NCBI GenBank assembly: GCA_023412195.1
Contig: JAEYNZ010000115.1
Span: forward strand, 1 to 43,875
DNA from: Bacteroidota bacterium
Lineage (GTDB): Bacteria; Bacteroidota; Bacteroidia; Bacteroidales; Prolixibacteraceae
Length of the DNA stretch: 43,875 nt
Direction of reading: 5' to 3'
Shown piece after piece: positions 1 through 8,568 of this stretch. The translations under genes and the position numbers were made by a program. How positions within the stretch are numbered: the stretch's first letter is position 1; each line of letters begins with the position of its first letter. The notes under the pieces are model-generated. The model saw only the letters and a list, made by a program, of their open reading frames with translations, had not been told where the DNA came from and made no database searches.

Positions 1-3000
1 GAAATGGCAGAACTGCGAAGGGAGTACGACAAGCTGATCAAGGCAGCTGAAAATGAATACAACCGCGAGGAGTTCCTTAATGCCCTCGACGGATATAAGG
101 CTGCAACTAAAATTTTTCCAAAGGAGCCTTATCCGCACGACAGGATAGCTGAAATAAACGATCTCCTGGGAATTATGATGCTTGCACAGGAAAGGGAGCA
201 GGCACTCAAGGATCGTCTTCAGGCACTGATTTCCCAAGGCGATCTTCAGTTCGGCCAGAAACTGTATGAGGATGCCAAAAGTTCCTATCAGCGGGCATTG
301 TCGGTTGATGCCGGAAATACCCATTCAAAGGAACGGATTATCCAGATCGATGAAATCCTTGGACAGGCGCAGGCTGACAAGGAATATAAAAGTCTTATTA
401 CCCGTGGCGATAATTCATTCGACGAACTGCTTTATGCAGAAGCTTTGAAATTTTACAACCAGGCTTTGCAACTAAAAAAAGACGATCAGTACCCGGTTCA
501 GAAAATAGCCCAGATAAACAGCATCCTGAAACAGCAGGCTGAAGATGCAGAAAAATTGAAGGGCTACAGGGAATCCATCTTTCAGGCGGAACTGAACTTT
601 GAAAAGCAATTTTATGACAAGGCCATATCCTTCTATGAAAATGCACTGGTTCATAAGCCGGGCGATGAAGTTTCGCTCCGTAAAATTGATGAAATCAAGT
701 CATTGATGAACATGCTGGCTGCCAAAACCCTTTACGACAAGCAGATTAAGATAGCCGACAGGGCGTTCCAGAGAAAACAGTATGCCGAGGCACTTCCGGC
801 CTATGAGGAAGCTGCAAGCCTGCTTCCTTCAGAAACCTACCCCAAAATGCAGGTTGAAAAGATCCAGTCCATTTTTGCAGAAGAAGAACGGCTCGCAGCC
901 GAAGCTGAGGCAGAAAAGGCACGGCTTGCAGCCGAAGCCCAGGCTGCAGAACAGGCTCGCCTTGCAGCCCTGGAAGCTGAAAAAGAGCGGCTGTACAATA
1001 TGACAATTGCCGGTGCCGACAGCCTGTTCAGTTTAAATCAGTATGAAAGCTCACGTTCAGCATACCAGAAGGCATTACAGATCAAACCTGATGAGCCCCG
1101 TCCGCAGCAGCGCATTGAAGAAATCGCACAGCTGCTTGTACAGGTTGCTGAAACGCAAAAAGCATATGATCAGGCTATCGCACAGGCTGATCAGGCTCTG
1201 GGCCGCGAAGACTTTGAAGCTGCCCGGACTGGTTACCGGCAGGCTCAGCAGGTGAAGCCCGGTGAAAGTTATCCTGCCGAAAGGCTGGCTCATATCGATT
1301 CTGTTGTAGATAACCGCGCACGCCTTGCAGCCGAAGCGGAAGCAGAGAAAGCACGCCTGGCAGCCGAAGCTGAAGCTGCCGAACAGGCACGGCTGGCAGC
1401 TATCCAGGCTGAAACCGACAGGCAATACAGTAATGCAGTTGCCGGTGCCGACAGCCTCTTCAACCTCAAGGATTATGAAGCTTCACGCACAGCCTATCAG
1501 AATGCACTTCAGATCAAACCCGGCGAAACACATCCCCAGCAGCGCATAGGGGAAATAGGGCAGTTGCTGGCACAACTTGCCGATGCACAAAAAGCTTATG
1601 ACAGTGCCATATCTTTGGCAGACGAGGCATTTGGCCGTGAAGATTTTGAGGCTGCTAAATCAGCATATAACCAGGCGCAGCAGGCAAAACCCGGGGAAAG
1701 TTATCCAGGAGAAAAAATTGCAGAGATTGATTCTGTTGTTGAAGCCCGTTTACGCCTTGCTGCTGAAGCTGAAGCTGAAAAAGTACGTCTTGCTGCTGAG
1801 GCAGAAGCTGAACGGTTAAAATTGGTGGCCGAGGCTGAAGCAGCCGAACAGGCCCGGCTTGTTGCACTGCAGGCTGAAAAAGACCGCCAGTACAACAGGG
1901 CTGTAACAGGCGCCGACAGCCTGTTTAACCTGAATGAATATGAAGCTTCCCTGACAGCATATCAGAACGCTTTGCAGATTAAACCTGAAGAAACCCATTC
2001 GCAACAGCGGATTGAAGAGATCGGGCAGGTGCTGGCACGGATTGCTGATGCACAAAAAGCTTATGACAATGCAGTGGCTATGGCAGATGAAGCTCTGCAG
2101 CAGGAAGATTTTGAAAAGGCCAGGTCAGGATACCTGCAGGCACAGCAGGCGAAGCCTGGTGAAAGTTACCCTGCCGGAAGAATCGCAGAAATTGATTCTG
2201 TGGTTGAAACCCGTACAAGGCTTGCAGCCGAAGCTGAAGCGGAAAGATTACGGCTTGCAGCTGAAGCCGAAGCTGCAGAACAGGCCCGTATGGCTGCGCT
2301 GCAGGCTGAAACTGACAGGCAGTTTGACAGGGCTGTGGCCGGAGCCGACAGCCTGTTCAGACTGAATGAGTATAATCAATCACTTGAAGCATATCAAAAT
2401 GCACTGAAGATTAAACCTGAGGAAGTTCGTCCTAAGCAGCGCATCGAAGAAATAACAAAGTTAATGGCTCAGATTGCTGATGCCCAAAAAGCATATGACA
2501 ATGCCATTGCCCTGGCAGATGGAGCACTTGCCCGTGAAGATTTTGAGGCAGCAAAGGCAGGATACATCCAGGCTCAACAGGCTAAGCCATCGGAAAGATA
2601 TCCGGCAGACAAAATTGCTGAAATTGATTCTGTAGTTGAAACACGTGCAAGGCTTGCCGCCGAAGCAGAAGCAGAGCGGGCACGGCTTGCAGCTGAAGCC
2701 GAAGCTGCCGAAAGAGAACGTCTGGCGGCTCAACAGGCTGAAAGAGAAAGACAGTATCAAAAAACCGTTAGTGGGGCTGACAGCCTTTTCAGCCTGGATG
2801 AATATGAGAAATCACTTGTTGCATATCAGGCTGCACTTCAGTTGAAGCCTGAAGAATCCCTTCCTCAGCAGAAGATAGCTGAAATTAACAGGATTATCGG
2901 TGATCGCGAGCTTGCACGAAAGGAACAGGAACAGTTGCAGATGGATTATCAGAATGCAGTCCTTGCCGCTGACGCACTATTCAAAAACAAGGAATATGCT

Positions 3001-3885
3001 GAATCGAAAGCCGGATACATCAAGGCCCGTGAAATCAAACCGGGGGAAGCTTATCCCGGGAATAAAATAAACGAAATAGATGCCATACTGAAACAACAGG
3101 AACAGGATGAAAATTACCGTACAATCATTCTTGCAGCCGATGGCTATTTTCAGGAGGAATCCTATAATGAAGCAGAGTCGGGATACAAAAATGCATTGGA
3201 GATTAAGCCTGCTGAAACGTATCCCCGAAGCCAGCTTACAAAAATAGATGCCCTAAGGAAGCAGCAACAGGAAAAATTGCTTGCTGAACAAAGGGCCGCA
3301 GAAGAAATGGAACGAAGGAGGGCAGAGATTGAGCAACGCCAGCAGCAGTTAACTGAAAGGCAGGAAATGACAGATGCAGGATTGAATCAGATGTACAATG
3401 AATACATTTCACTTGCTGATGGATTTTTCGAAAGCAGGAACTTTAATGTTTCACGTGCCTGGTATTATAAGGCCCTGAATGTAAAACCAAAGGAAAATTA
3501 TCCCACACAGCGTATAGCTGAAATCAACAAGCTGATCCGAAGTCTGCAGCTAAACCAGCGTGACCGCGATTACCAGAACTACGTAAACCTTGCCGACTCC
3601 ACATTCAGGCAGAACCAACTGGCTGTTGCCCGCGGATGGTATAACAGGGCTTTGACCATGAAACCTGATGAAACATATCCGAAGGAACAGTTGCAGGCTA
3701 TTTCTGATTTAATCAATGAAAGGGTTGCAGGTCAGTCGGGACAACTGTTCGAAAGCCATATGAAGAATGCGGCGGAGGCTATGGAAAGCGGAAATTACAA
3801 CGTTGCACGCTTCTGGTACAACAAGGCACTGGAGTTGCGTCCGGATGATGCACAGGCAAAGGAAGGCCTGTCGAAAGTTCCCTGA
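1..3885 (+). CDS. Giant TPR / hendecad coiled-coil repeat protein (5' truncated)
   Basis: The reading frame is open at the left edge, so the first ATG at 4 need not be the true start; 1294 codons are visible, ending in TGA at 3883. The visible protein has no signal peptide or membrane segment. It is built of about twenty TPR-like helical pairs, each with a pattern like Y..A...AD..F...(Y/F)..A...Y..AL..KP.E.YP...I.EI. In the middle, TPR pairs alternate with charged alanine-rich linkers of RLAAEAEAE type, which read as hendecad (11-residue) coiled coils. One TPR pair plus linker recurs five times at 144-155 residues. The last ~450 residues return to plain TPRs. Such proteins are usually scaffolds for protein complexes; the actual partner cannot be read from the sequence. 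The fold assignment is firm, the function unknown. Confidence 0.85.
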   Translation, partial: EMAELRREYDKLIKAAENEYNREEFLNALDGYKAATKIFPKEPYPHDRIAEINDLLGIMMLAQEREQALKDRLQALISQGDLQFGQKLYEDAKSSYQRALSVDAGNTHSKERIIQIDEILGQAQADKEYKSLITRGDNSFDELLYAEALKFYNQALQLKKDDQYPVQKIAQINSILKQQAEDAEKLKGYRESIFQAELNFEKQFYDKAISFYENALVHKPGDEVSLRKIDEIKSLMNMLAAKTLYDKQIKIADRAFQRKQYAEALPAYEEAASLLPSETYPKMQVEKIQSIFAEEERLAAEAEAEKARLAAEAQAAEQARLAALEAEKERLYNMTIAGADSLFSLNQYESSRSAYQKALQIKPDEPRPQQRIEEIAQLLVQVAETQKAYDQAIAQADQALGREDFEAARTGYRQAQQVKPGESYPAERLAHIDSVVDNRARLAAEAEAEKARLAAEAEAAEQARLAAIQAETDRQYSNAVAGADSLFNLKDYEASRTAYQNALQIKPGETHPQQRIGEIGQLLAQLADAQKAYDSAISLADEAFGREDFEAAKSAYNQAQQAKPGESYPGEKIAEIDSVVEARLRLAAEAEAEKVRLAAEAEAERLKLVAEAEAAEQARLVALQAEKDRQYNRAVTGADSLFNLNEYEASLTAYQNALQIKPEETHSQQRIEEIGQVLARIADAQKAYDNAVAMADEALQQEDFEKARSGYLQAQQAKPGESYPAGRIAEIDSVVETRTRLAAEAEAERLRLAAEAEAAEQARMAALQAETDRQFDRAVAGADSLFRLNEYNQSLEAYQNALKIKPEEVRPKQRIEEITKLMAQIADAQKAYDNAIALADGALAREDFEAAKAGYIQAQQAKPSERYPADKIAEIDSVVETRARLAAEAEAERARLAAEAEAAERERLAAQQAERERQYQKTVSGADSLFSLDEYEKSLVAYQAALQLKPEESLPQQKIAEINRIIGDRELARKEQEQLQMDYQNAVLAADALFKNKEYAESKAGYIKAREIKPGEAYPGNKINEIDAILKQQEQDENYRTIILAADGYFQEESYNEAESGYKNALEIKPAETYPRSQLTKIDALRKQQQEKLLAEQRAAEEMERRRAEIEQRQQQLTERQEMTDAGLNQMYNEYISLADGFFESRNFNVSRAWYYKALNVKPKENYPTQRIAEINKLIRSLQLNQRDRDYQNYVNLADSTFRQNQLAVARGWYNRALTMKPDETYPKEQLQAISDLINERVAGQSGQLFESHMKNAAEAMESGNYNVARFWYNKALELRPDDAQAKEGLSKVP
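889..2760 (+). repeat. Five in-gene tandem units of 432 bp (144 aa)
   Basis: The coiled-coil linker that begins each unit starts at 889, 1321, 1753, 2218 and 2650, giving spacings of 432, 432, 465 and 432 bp. The 465-bp unit carries exactly 33 extra bases, one additional 11-residue RLAAEAEA-type hendecad in its linker. Units are diverged at the nucleotide level but strongly alike in protein, so they are old duplications kept under selection. Confidence 0.85.
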
Positions 3886-3931
3886 CGACAGGCTGTATAT
3901 CTAAAAAATATCAGTAGTATACGGTTAATAT

Positions 3932-4020
3932 TTGAGATTTCTCCCTAGTGTCGAAATGATTGTGTTTTCAGAGCTATATGACTAAATGATTGTCATTGGT
4001 AACGAAGTGAGAGATCTCAA
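3932..4020. repeat. Interspersed palindromic element, copy 1
   Basis: This 89-nt segment begins TTGAGATTTCTCCCTA and ends with the near-inverse form GTGAGAGATCTCAA, so its ends are imperfect inverted repeats. Its reverse complement matches the element at 19711-19854: the same ends, plus an internal TAGCTCTGAAAACAC block and a CATTGGTAACG block. It lies in the 189-bp gap between the TPR gene and the convergent isomerase-like gene. No coding capacity is seen; it resembles a MITE- or REP-like non-autonomous repeat. Confidence 0.7.
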
Positions 4021-4077
4021 CATTCATTGTTTTAAAAATGTTACCGGATAACATTGAAGAAATATATTGGTATTAAT

Positions 4078-5043
4078 TTATACCTCCCATGTAAAGGCAT
4101 TTCTCATCACCTCGAGGCTCTTGGGTATTGCGGTATCCGGATCCTCCTCCCCTTCAAACTCCACGGAAACATAACCACGGTAATTCACTTTACGGAAGAT
4201 TTCTGCTACCCTGTTGTAGTCGATGTCAAGGGTGTACCATTTACCCCCGCCATAATATGTTTTTGCCTGGATGAGATACGTCTGTGGGGCAAGCATTTCA
4301 AGCTGTTCATACTGGCGGTCGAGGAAGTTGCCTGTGTCGGCAGTAACCTGGAGCCACGGTGAGTCAATGGCGTTAACAATCCGCAGTACACCTTCTGCAG
4401 TCCTGCCCAAACCCCAATGGTTTTCGAGGCCTAGCACGACACCACACTTCTCTGCAGTTGGAATAAGCTGTTCAATGGCATCAATGACCCATTTAAAACC
4501 TTCGTCTTCTGTATAGCCTTCAAGAACAGGTTCAATGCCTTTGTTTGCCATGAGTTCGTCGAACGAGCCGCTGGTGCCCCACCGGCCTGTATTCAGGCGC
4601 ATTGTGGGGATGCCAAGGGTATAAGCCAGTTCAATCTGGCGGATCGACTTATCTATCTCCGACTGTCTTTTTTCCTCTTCAGGAAACACAAATCCCTGGT
4701 GGGTTGAAAATCCCATAATGTCAAGCCCGGCATGGAAAGCCTGTCGCTTCAGTTTCTGGAGATAATCATTCTCTTCCGATTGCATCTGTACCAGTAGAAA
4801 CTCAATCCCATCAAACCCCATCTGTGCTGCCTTTTCAATGCAATCTTCAATGGGCGATTTTTCTTTGGGCCCGTTGAACTGCCAGAAGGAATAAGTTGAT
4901 ACGCCTATACGGTTCCGGCGGACATTATTACCTGGCTGGTTTTCCCTGGCCTGCGGCGTTGCACAACTGCTTGCTGCAACCATTCCGGCAGCAGCCACTG
5001 CTGAGTTGCGGATAAAGTTTCTACGGTTGGATCTGCTTATCAT
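4078..5043 (-). CDS. Tat-exported TIM-barrel sugar isomerase/epimerase-like lipoprotein
   Basis: This 321-aa protein belongs by sequence to the xylose isomerase-like TIM-barrel (AP endonuclease 2) superfamily. The N-terminus has a twin-arginine motif (NRRNFIRN), a hydrophobic stretch and then a lipobox (AASSC), so it is probably exported folded and lipid-anchored. Likely metal ligands sit in GLENHWG, TADTGN and the C-terminal VEFEGEED segment, which is the usual Glu/Asp/Glu set. Bacteroidota encode many such secreted paralogues, often near sugar-catabolic genes, and few have known substrates. The upstream gene ends 41 nt before its start, so the two are probably cotranscribed. Superfamily call is solid; substrate unknown. 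Confidence 0.85.
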   Translation of the reverse strand: MISRSNRRNFIRNSAVAAAGMVAASSCATPQARENQPGNNVRRNRIGVSTYSFWQFNGPKEKSPIEDCIEKAAQMGFDGIEFLLVQMQSEENDYLQKLKRQAFHAGLDIMGFSTHQGFVFPEEEKRQSEIDKSIRQIELAYTLGIPTMRLNTGRWGTSGSFDELMANKGIEPVLEGYTEDEGFKWVIDAIEQLIPTAEKCGVVLGLENHWGLGRTAEGVLRIVNAIDSPWLQVTADTGNFLDRQYEQLEMLAPQTYLIQAKTYYGGGKWYTLDIDYNRVAEIFRKVNYRGYVSVEFEGEEDPDTAIPKSLEVMRNAFTWEV

Positions 5044-5084
5044 CTGTTGTTTTTATAAGTTACCCGGCAGTAAAAATAATGAAT

Positions 5085-5810
5085 TTATAGAAATGTCTGC
5101 AATTCATTTTTAGATCCCATCCAGCGAAGTGCACCATCCCTGACGCAATATAACAGGTCCATATTGAGATGCCCCGAGTAAATTCTCATAATATCAACTA
5201 CCTTCCCGTTCATGATAAACCCTCCAAAAGCAGCATCGAAGACCGGGCACTGGCTGTTATTACGTATGTTCCTTAACAGCTGTTCAAACGCTTCAACGGA
5301 AGGATAGAATGGGATGACGAAGTATCCTTCATTTGGTTCATCCATGTCCATATAAAAACCATCACCCGCATCTTCAACATGAAAACATTTACTGACCTGC
5401 ATCAGGCCTTCATTTTCAATGTAAACTTTCCTGGCAAATTTTATTCCCTGCCGGGTATAGCATTCCTGCAGCATACCGATGTGCTGGTAATCGGGGAAGT
5501 TTTTGATACGGATTGCAGGATGATGTACTCCATGAAAGTCAATGACAGCACTTGCAACATTCACCCTGTTTTTGGCACAAATGTCAATGTTTTGAGTGAA
5601 CCTGAGTGCTTCTTCAAGGGTATAGTACCGTTCTGTAAAAAGGAACAATGAGTTGGGCTGTGGCTTATCGGGTATTCTACCATAATAGTTGTGATATGGC
5701 TGGTTGGCTTCTGCAATTACTGTATTTTCCATTTGTGCCCCGTTAAACCTTGTCAGTGGCTCTCTCTTAATAATGGAGCCGCAGATTCTGTGTTTTATTT
5801 TTGTGTTCAT
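5085..5810 (-). CDS. Unrecognised conserved-looking protein, 241 aa
   Basis: I do not recognise a family. The product is soluble-looking, without a signal peptide or membrane helix. It is rich in aromatic residues and has several Cys and His residues (for example NIDICAKN, FHGVHHPAI, KCFHVEDAGDG). An alternative start (MENTVIAEAN) lies at 5732 and would remove 26 less structured residues; neither start has a strong ribosome binding site. It sits directly upstream of the TIM-barrel gene in the same direction. Base composition is like its neighbours and the frame is uninterrupted, which supports a real gene. Confidence 0.7.
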   Translation of the reverse strand: MNTKIKHRICGSIIKREPLTRFNGAQMENTVIAEANQPYHNYYGRIPDKPQPNSLFLFTERYYTLEEALRFTQNIDICAKNRVNVASAVIDFHGVHHPAIRIKNFPDYQHIGMLQECYTRQGIKFARKVYIENEGLMQVSKCFHVEDAGDGFYMDMDEPNEGYFVIPFYPSVEAFEQLLRNIRNNSQCPVFDAAFGGFIMNGKVVDIMRIYSGHLNMDLLYCVRDGALRWMGSKNELQTFL

Positions 5811-6230
5811 AGCAGTTGATTTTTTACAATAGTCCCATTCTAACGAGTATTAAAGCCATATTAAAAACAATATTCTATACGACCCTCTAAATCCTCCGAA
5901 GGAGGACTTTAAGTCAGTGCAGGTTAAGCAGGATGCTGAGCGTCTTACTCCTCTCCGCCAGTTGGCGGAAGGCGGGGAGGGGTCGTGTTCCATAATATAG
6001 GAGAGTTTTAAAATCATAAATGCATAAGGTTTTTTATATGATTTTACTGTAATTTCAAAAAAAAGTTACGTATACACGATGAAACAGAAATTGATTTTAA
6101 CACGGTATGATTTCTGTTCAACTCATTACCTCCAATACTTTTTTCATTTAAAAGTTATTTGTATTATTAACCCCTTCTATTGATTGACAATACGAACCAG
6201 GGAAATATCCATTTACTAATTATTATATTC
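5811..6230. other. 420-bp divergent intergenic region
   Basis: This region lies between divergently oriented genes and must hold promoters in both directions. No exact TAnnTTTG element stands out. It contains the palindromic element at 5879-5986. The rest (about 5990-6230) is AT-rich with no ORF or RNA that I can support. Confidence 0.6.
5879..5986. repeat. Hairpin-rich palindromic intergenic element (108 nt)
   Basis: The ends are near inverse: ACGACCCTC at 5879 and GAGGGGTCGT ending at 5986. Inside are two perfect small hairpins, TCCTCC-GAA-GGAGGA (5892-5906) and TCCGCCA-GT-TGGCGGA (5954-5969). This is the architecture of a REP/MITE-like element. It lies between divergent genes, so a terminator role is unlikely. 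Confidence 0.6.
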
Positions 6231-7922
6231 ATGAGTTTAATTAAGAAAATTTCCATGTTGCTGCCTGCCATGTTGCTTGCAGCAGGAATGGTGTATGGCC
6301 AGACAGAGGCTGAAAAAGGACTGGAAGCAATCACTGAATCGGCTGTGAGGGGACAACTGGAATTCCTCGCTTCTGACTGGACTGAAGGCAGGGGCGTGGG
6401 AACAAAAGGTGGTTATATGGCTGCCGATTACATTGCTTCGATTCTGAAAATTTATGGTGTTCAGCCCTTTGGCGATGTGGAGTTCAAAACTCCAACCCGC
6501 AGTGAAAGAAGGGATGGTGTTCTGCCTTCACAGGAAAAGACATTTTTTCAGAACTTTACCCTGCTGGAACATTCCCCGGGCGAGGTGCAGAATCTTTCAG
6601 TGGTAACGAATGGTACTGGAAGGGAAAGCTCTGTAGACTTTACATTTAAAACCGATTTCGATGTAACACCGGGTACGGTTGGACGTTCAGGGAAGGCACC
6701 CCTGGTGTTTGCAGGATATGGATTCAAGGAAGAAAATGGCAAATACAACGACCTGGAAAAGCTTGATGTAAATGGAAAAATCGTTGTAATCCTGTCGGGT
6801 TTTCCCGGCCACAAGGATGCTGAATCAGCAGGCTATACAAAGTTTGCACCCCAGGGAAGATATGCCCTCTATTATCTTGAAAGAAATAAAACCGAACTGC
6901 TTAGCAAGGCCGGTGCCCTGGCAATCATAAAGGTAAATACAATGGCAGACCCATCGCTTGCATGGGCACAAAATCAGATATATCCTGTAAAAGGTGATTA
7001 TTTTGAAGCCGATGAGCCTTTCACTTCTTATTACGATACGCGTATGGCATTGCCAGGAGATTCACTGGCGGCAGATATACCTGTATTTACAGTTTCTTCA
7101 AGGGTTGGAAATGAAATCCTGTCGGGCTCCGGACTGAATCTGGAAACTTATGAAAAAACAGTTTCAGATAAATTGCAACCGCTTTCCCGTGCGTTGGCAG
7201 GAAAATCTGTTTCGTTTAAAACCACTGTGAATTCAAAGATCGTGAAGGCACGGAATGTGGTTGGAATGATTGAAGGCGAAAAGAAAGATGAGTTCATTGT
7301 AGTGGGTGGGCATTATGACCACGTGGGAAAGTGGAATGGCTGGATATGGAACGGTGCCGACGACAATGCTTCCGGAACCGTGGGTGTTATGACCATTGCA
7401 AAGGCATTCAAAGCAACAGGTAAAAAACCTGAGAAATCAGTCATCTTCGCAGCCTGGGATGGAGAAGAAAAAGGTTTGTGGGGTTCGCGGTATTTTGTTC
7501 AGGAAGCAATGAAACAGCAAATGAACATTGTTTTGAAGCTGAACTATGACATGATAGCCCGTGATACTGAAAATGACAAAAATAAAAACAAGGCCTCCAT
7601 GGTATATACAAAAGCCAATGCAGGAATAGAAAAAATTACACGGCAACATATTGAGAATTATAACATCAACCTCGATCTTACATACCGTCCATCCGAAAAA
7701 CCATCGGGTGGCAGCGACCATGCCCCTTTTGCCCAGGAGAATATCCCGATCTTTTATTTTATGGCTGCCATGCATCCCGATTATCACCTGCCTTCTGATG
7801 AACTCAGCAAAATCAACTGGGAGAAAATGGTGAACATCATCAAAATCGGCTTTTTAAATACATGGAACTTTGCCAACAGCAATGATTTTCTGGAATCCGA
7901 AGGGATCACCCTTGAGAATTAA
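6231..7922 (+). CDS. Secreted M28-family metallopeptidase with PA domain
   Basis: This 563-aa zinc peptidase has a cleavable signal peptide (LLPAMLLAAGMVYGQ). I start it at the ATG at 6231 because an upstream ATG at 6180 would put 17 non-signal residues in front. The first half contains a protease-associated-like insert. The second half holds the full M28 metal set: H361 (GGHYDHVG), the aspartates of GADDNASG at 377-378, E412/E413 (WDGEEKG), D440 (NYDMIARD) and H519 (DYHLPSDE). It should be an active co-catalytic two-zinc aminopeptidase or carboxypeptidase in the periplasm or outside the cell. It stands alone and ends in a strong terminator. Confidence 0.93.
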   Translation: MSLIKKISMLLPAMLLAAGMVYGQTEAEKGLEAITESAVRGQLEFLASDWTEGRGVGTKGGYMAADYIASILKIYGVQPFGDVEFKTPTRSERRDGVLPSQEKTFFQNFTLLEHSPGEVQNLSVVTNGTGRESSVDFTFKTDFDVTPGTVGRSGKAPLVFAGYGFKEENGKYNDLEKLDVNGKIVVILSGFPGHKDAESAGYTKFAPQGRYALYYLERNKTELLSKAGALAIIKVNTMADPSLAWAQNQIYPVKGDYFEADEPFTSYYDTRMALPGDSLAADIPVFTVSSRVGNEILSGSGLNLETYEKTVSDKLQPLSRALAGKSVSFKTTVNSKIVKARNVVGMIEGEKKDEFIVVGGHYDHVGKWNGWIWNGADDNASGTVGVMTIAKAFKATGKKPEKSVIFAAWDGEEKGLWGSRYFVQEAMKQQMNIVLKLNYDMIARDTENDKNKNKASMVYTKANAGIEKITRQHIENYNINLDLTYRPSEKPSGGSDHAPFAQENIPIFYFMAAMHPDYHLPSDELSKINWEKMVNIIKIGFLNTWNFANSNDFLESEGITLEN

Positions 7923-7972
7923 AATACCATGATTCAGTCCCAGGTCAGGGCTGAACCTCTGATTAAGAATCG

Positions 7973-8013
7973 AACCGGAGATACTCATCTCAGAAAAGTA
8001 TCCCCGGTTTTTT
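7973..8013 (+). terminator. Intrinsic terminator of the M28 peptidase gene
   Basis: AACCGG-A-GATACT (7973-7985) pairs with AGTATC-C-CCGGTT (7997-8009). This gives 12 base pairs around one A/C mismatch with an 11-nt loop, followed by a run of six T (8008-8013). It lies 51 nt past the stop codon. Confidence 0.85.
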
Positions 8014-8202
8014 ATTGGCCATTATTGCCGTGTCTTCTACTGCCTCTCCTACAGAACTCCTGTTCCTCTCTGTCATACCATTTTCTACCATAGTGATATT
8101 GATGGAATGATTGTCTGAGGTTCAATTCAAACCACCTTAATCTAAAATTTATATCCAGGATTGAAAAAACTGTTTCTTCATATTACCAGCTCCATAGTTT
8201 AT

Positions 8203-8320
8203 TCGTGGTTTCTTCGGGGTTGATTCGGGATATCTTCGGGGTTGGTTCGCTAAATCGCGAAGTTGTCGCGAATATATCGCGAATTTGTCGCGAATTTGTC
8301 GCGAAGATATAACGAATTTA
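8203..8320. repeat. 11-bp-period inverted array A (hairpin)
   Basis: TCG-initial units begin at 8203, 8214, 8225, 8236 and 8247 (TCGGGGTTGAT type). After a single 8-bp step they continue at 8255, 8266, 8277, 8288 and 8299 (TCGCGAATTTG type), with a degenerate unit at 8310. Read from the other strand the left units become GAAnnnnnCCC, matching the right units GAAnnnnnCGC, so the two halves are inverted arms. They close at TTCGC (8246-8250), a 6-nt loop and GCGAA (8257-8261). Not coding. Confidence 0.8.
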
Positions 8321-8492
8321 ATACGACCCGGAAGCGGTCGGGTACAGTCACTGGGTAGAATTATATAAACCTTGTTTACAGGTAAAAAGTTGAGTCACCG
8401 GGCAGAAGCTGCCGGAATGAGATGAAGAGGGAAAACACCACCGGCTATTGATTTCATCATGACCAAAAGCCTTATCCGGGAGAGGCTATGAA

Positions 8493-8536
8493 CAAAAAAG
8501 CAGAAGAGGCCGGGAAAATATTCTTCCTGCCTCTTC
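8493..8536 (-). terminator. Intrinsic terminator of the glycoside hydrolase gene
   Basis: Read on the minus strand, GAAGAGGC (8536-8529) pairs with GCCTCTTC (8510-8503) and is followed by TGCTTTTTT. The stem is eight perfect pairs with partial pairing inside the loop. It lies 32 nt past the stop codon of the minus-strand gene. Confidence 0.75.
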
Positions 8537-8568
8537 GTATAAAATATGTAGCTTAGTTTGAAACGGTG

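Larger units (their letters stand above)
7923..8568. other. 646-bp convergent intergenic region
   Basis: This region separates the convergent M28 and glycoside hydrolase genes. It contains a plus-strand terminator (7973-8013), the 11-bp-period inverted array (8203-8320) and a minus-strand terminator (8493-8536). A short hairpin CGACC...GGTCG follows the array at about 8324-8340. I see no credible gene. Confidence 0.7.

Noticed and set aside
6180..6230. Upstream ATG for the M28 peptidase
   Set aside because: It would place 17 extra residues before the signal peptide; the ATG at 6231 gives a standard leader.
8203..8320. CRISPR array
   Set aside because: Units are 11 bp without unique spacers, change orientation halfway, and no cas gene is nearby.
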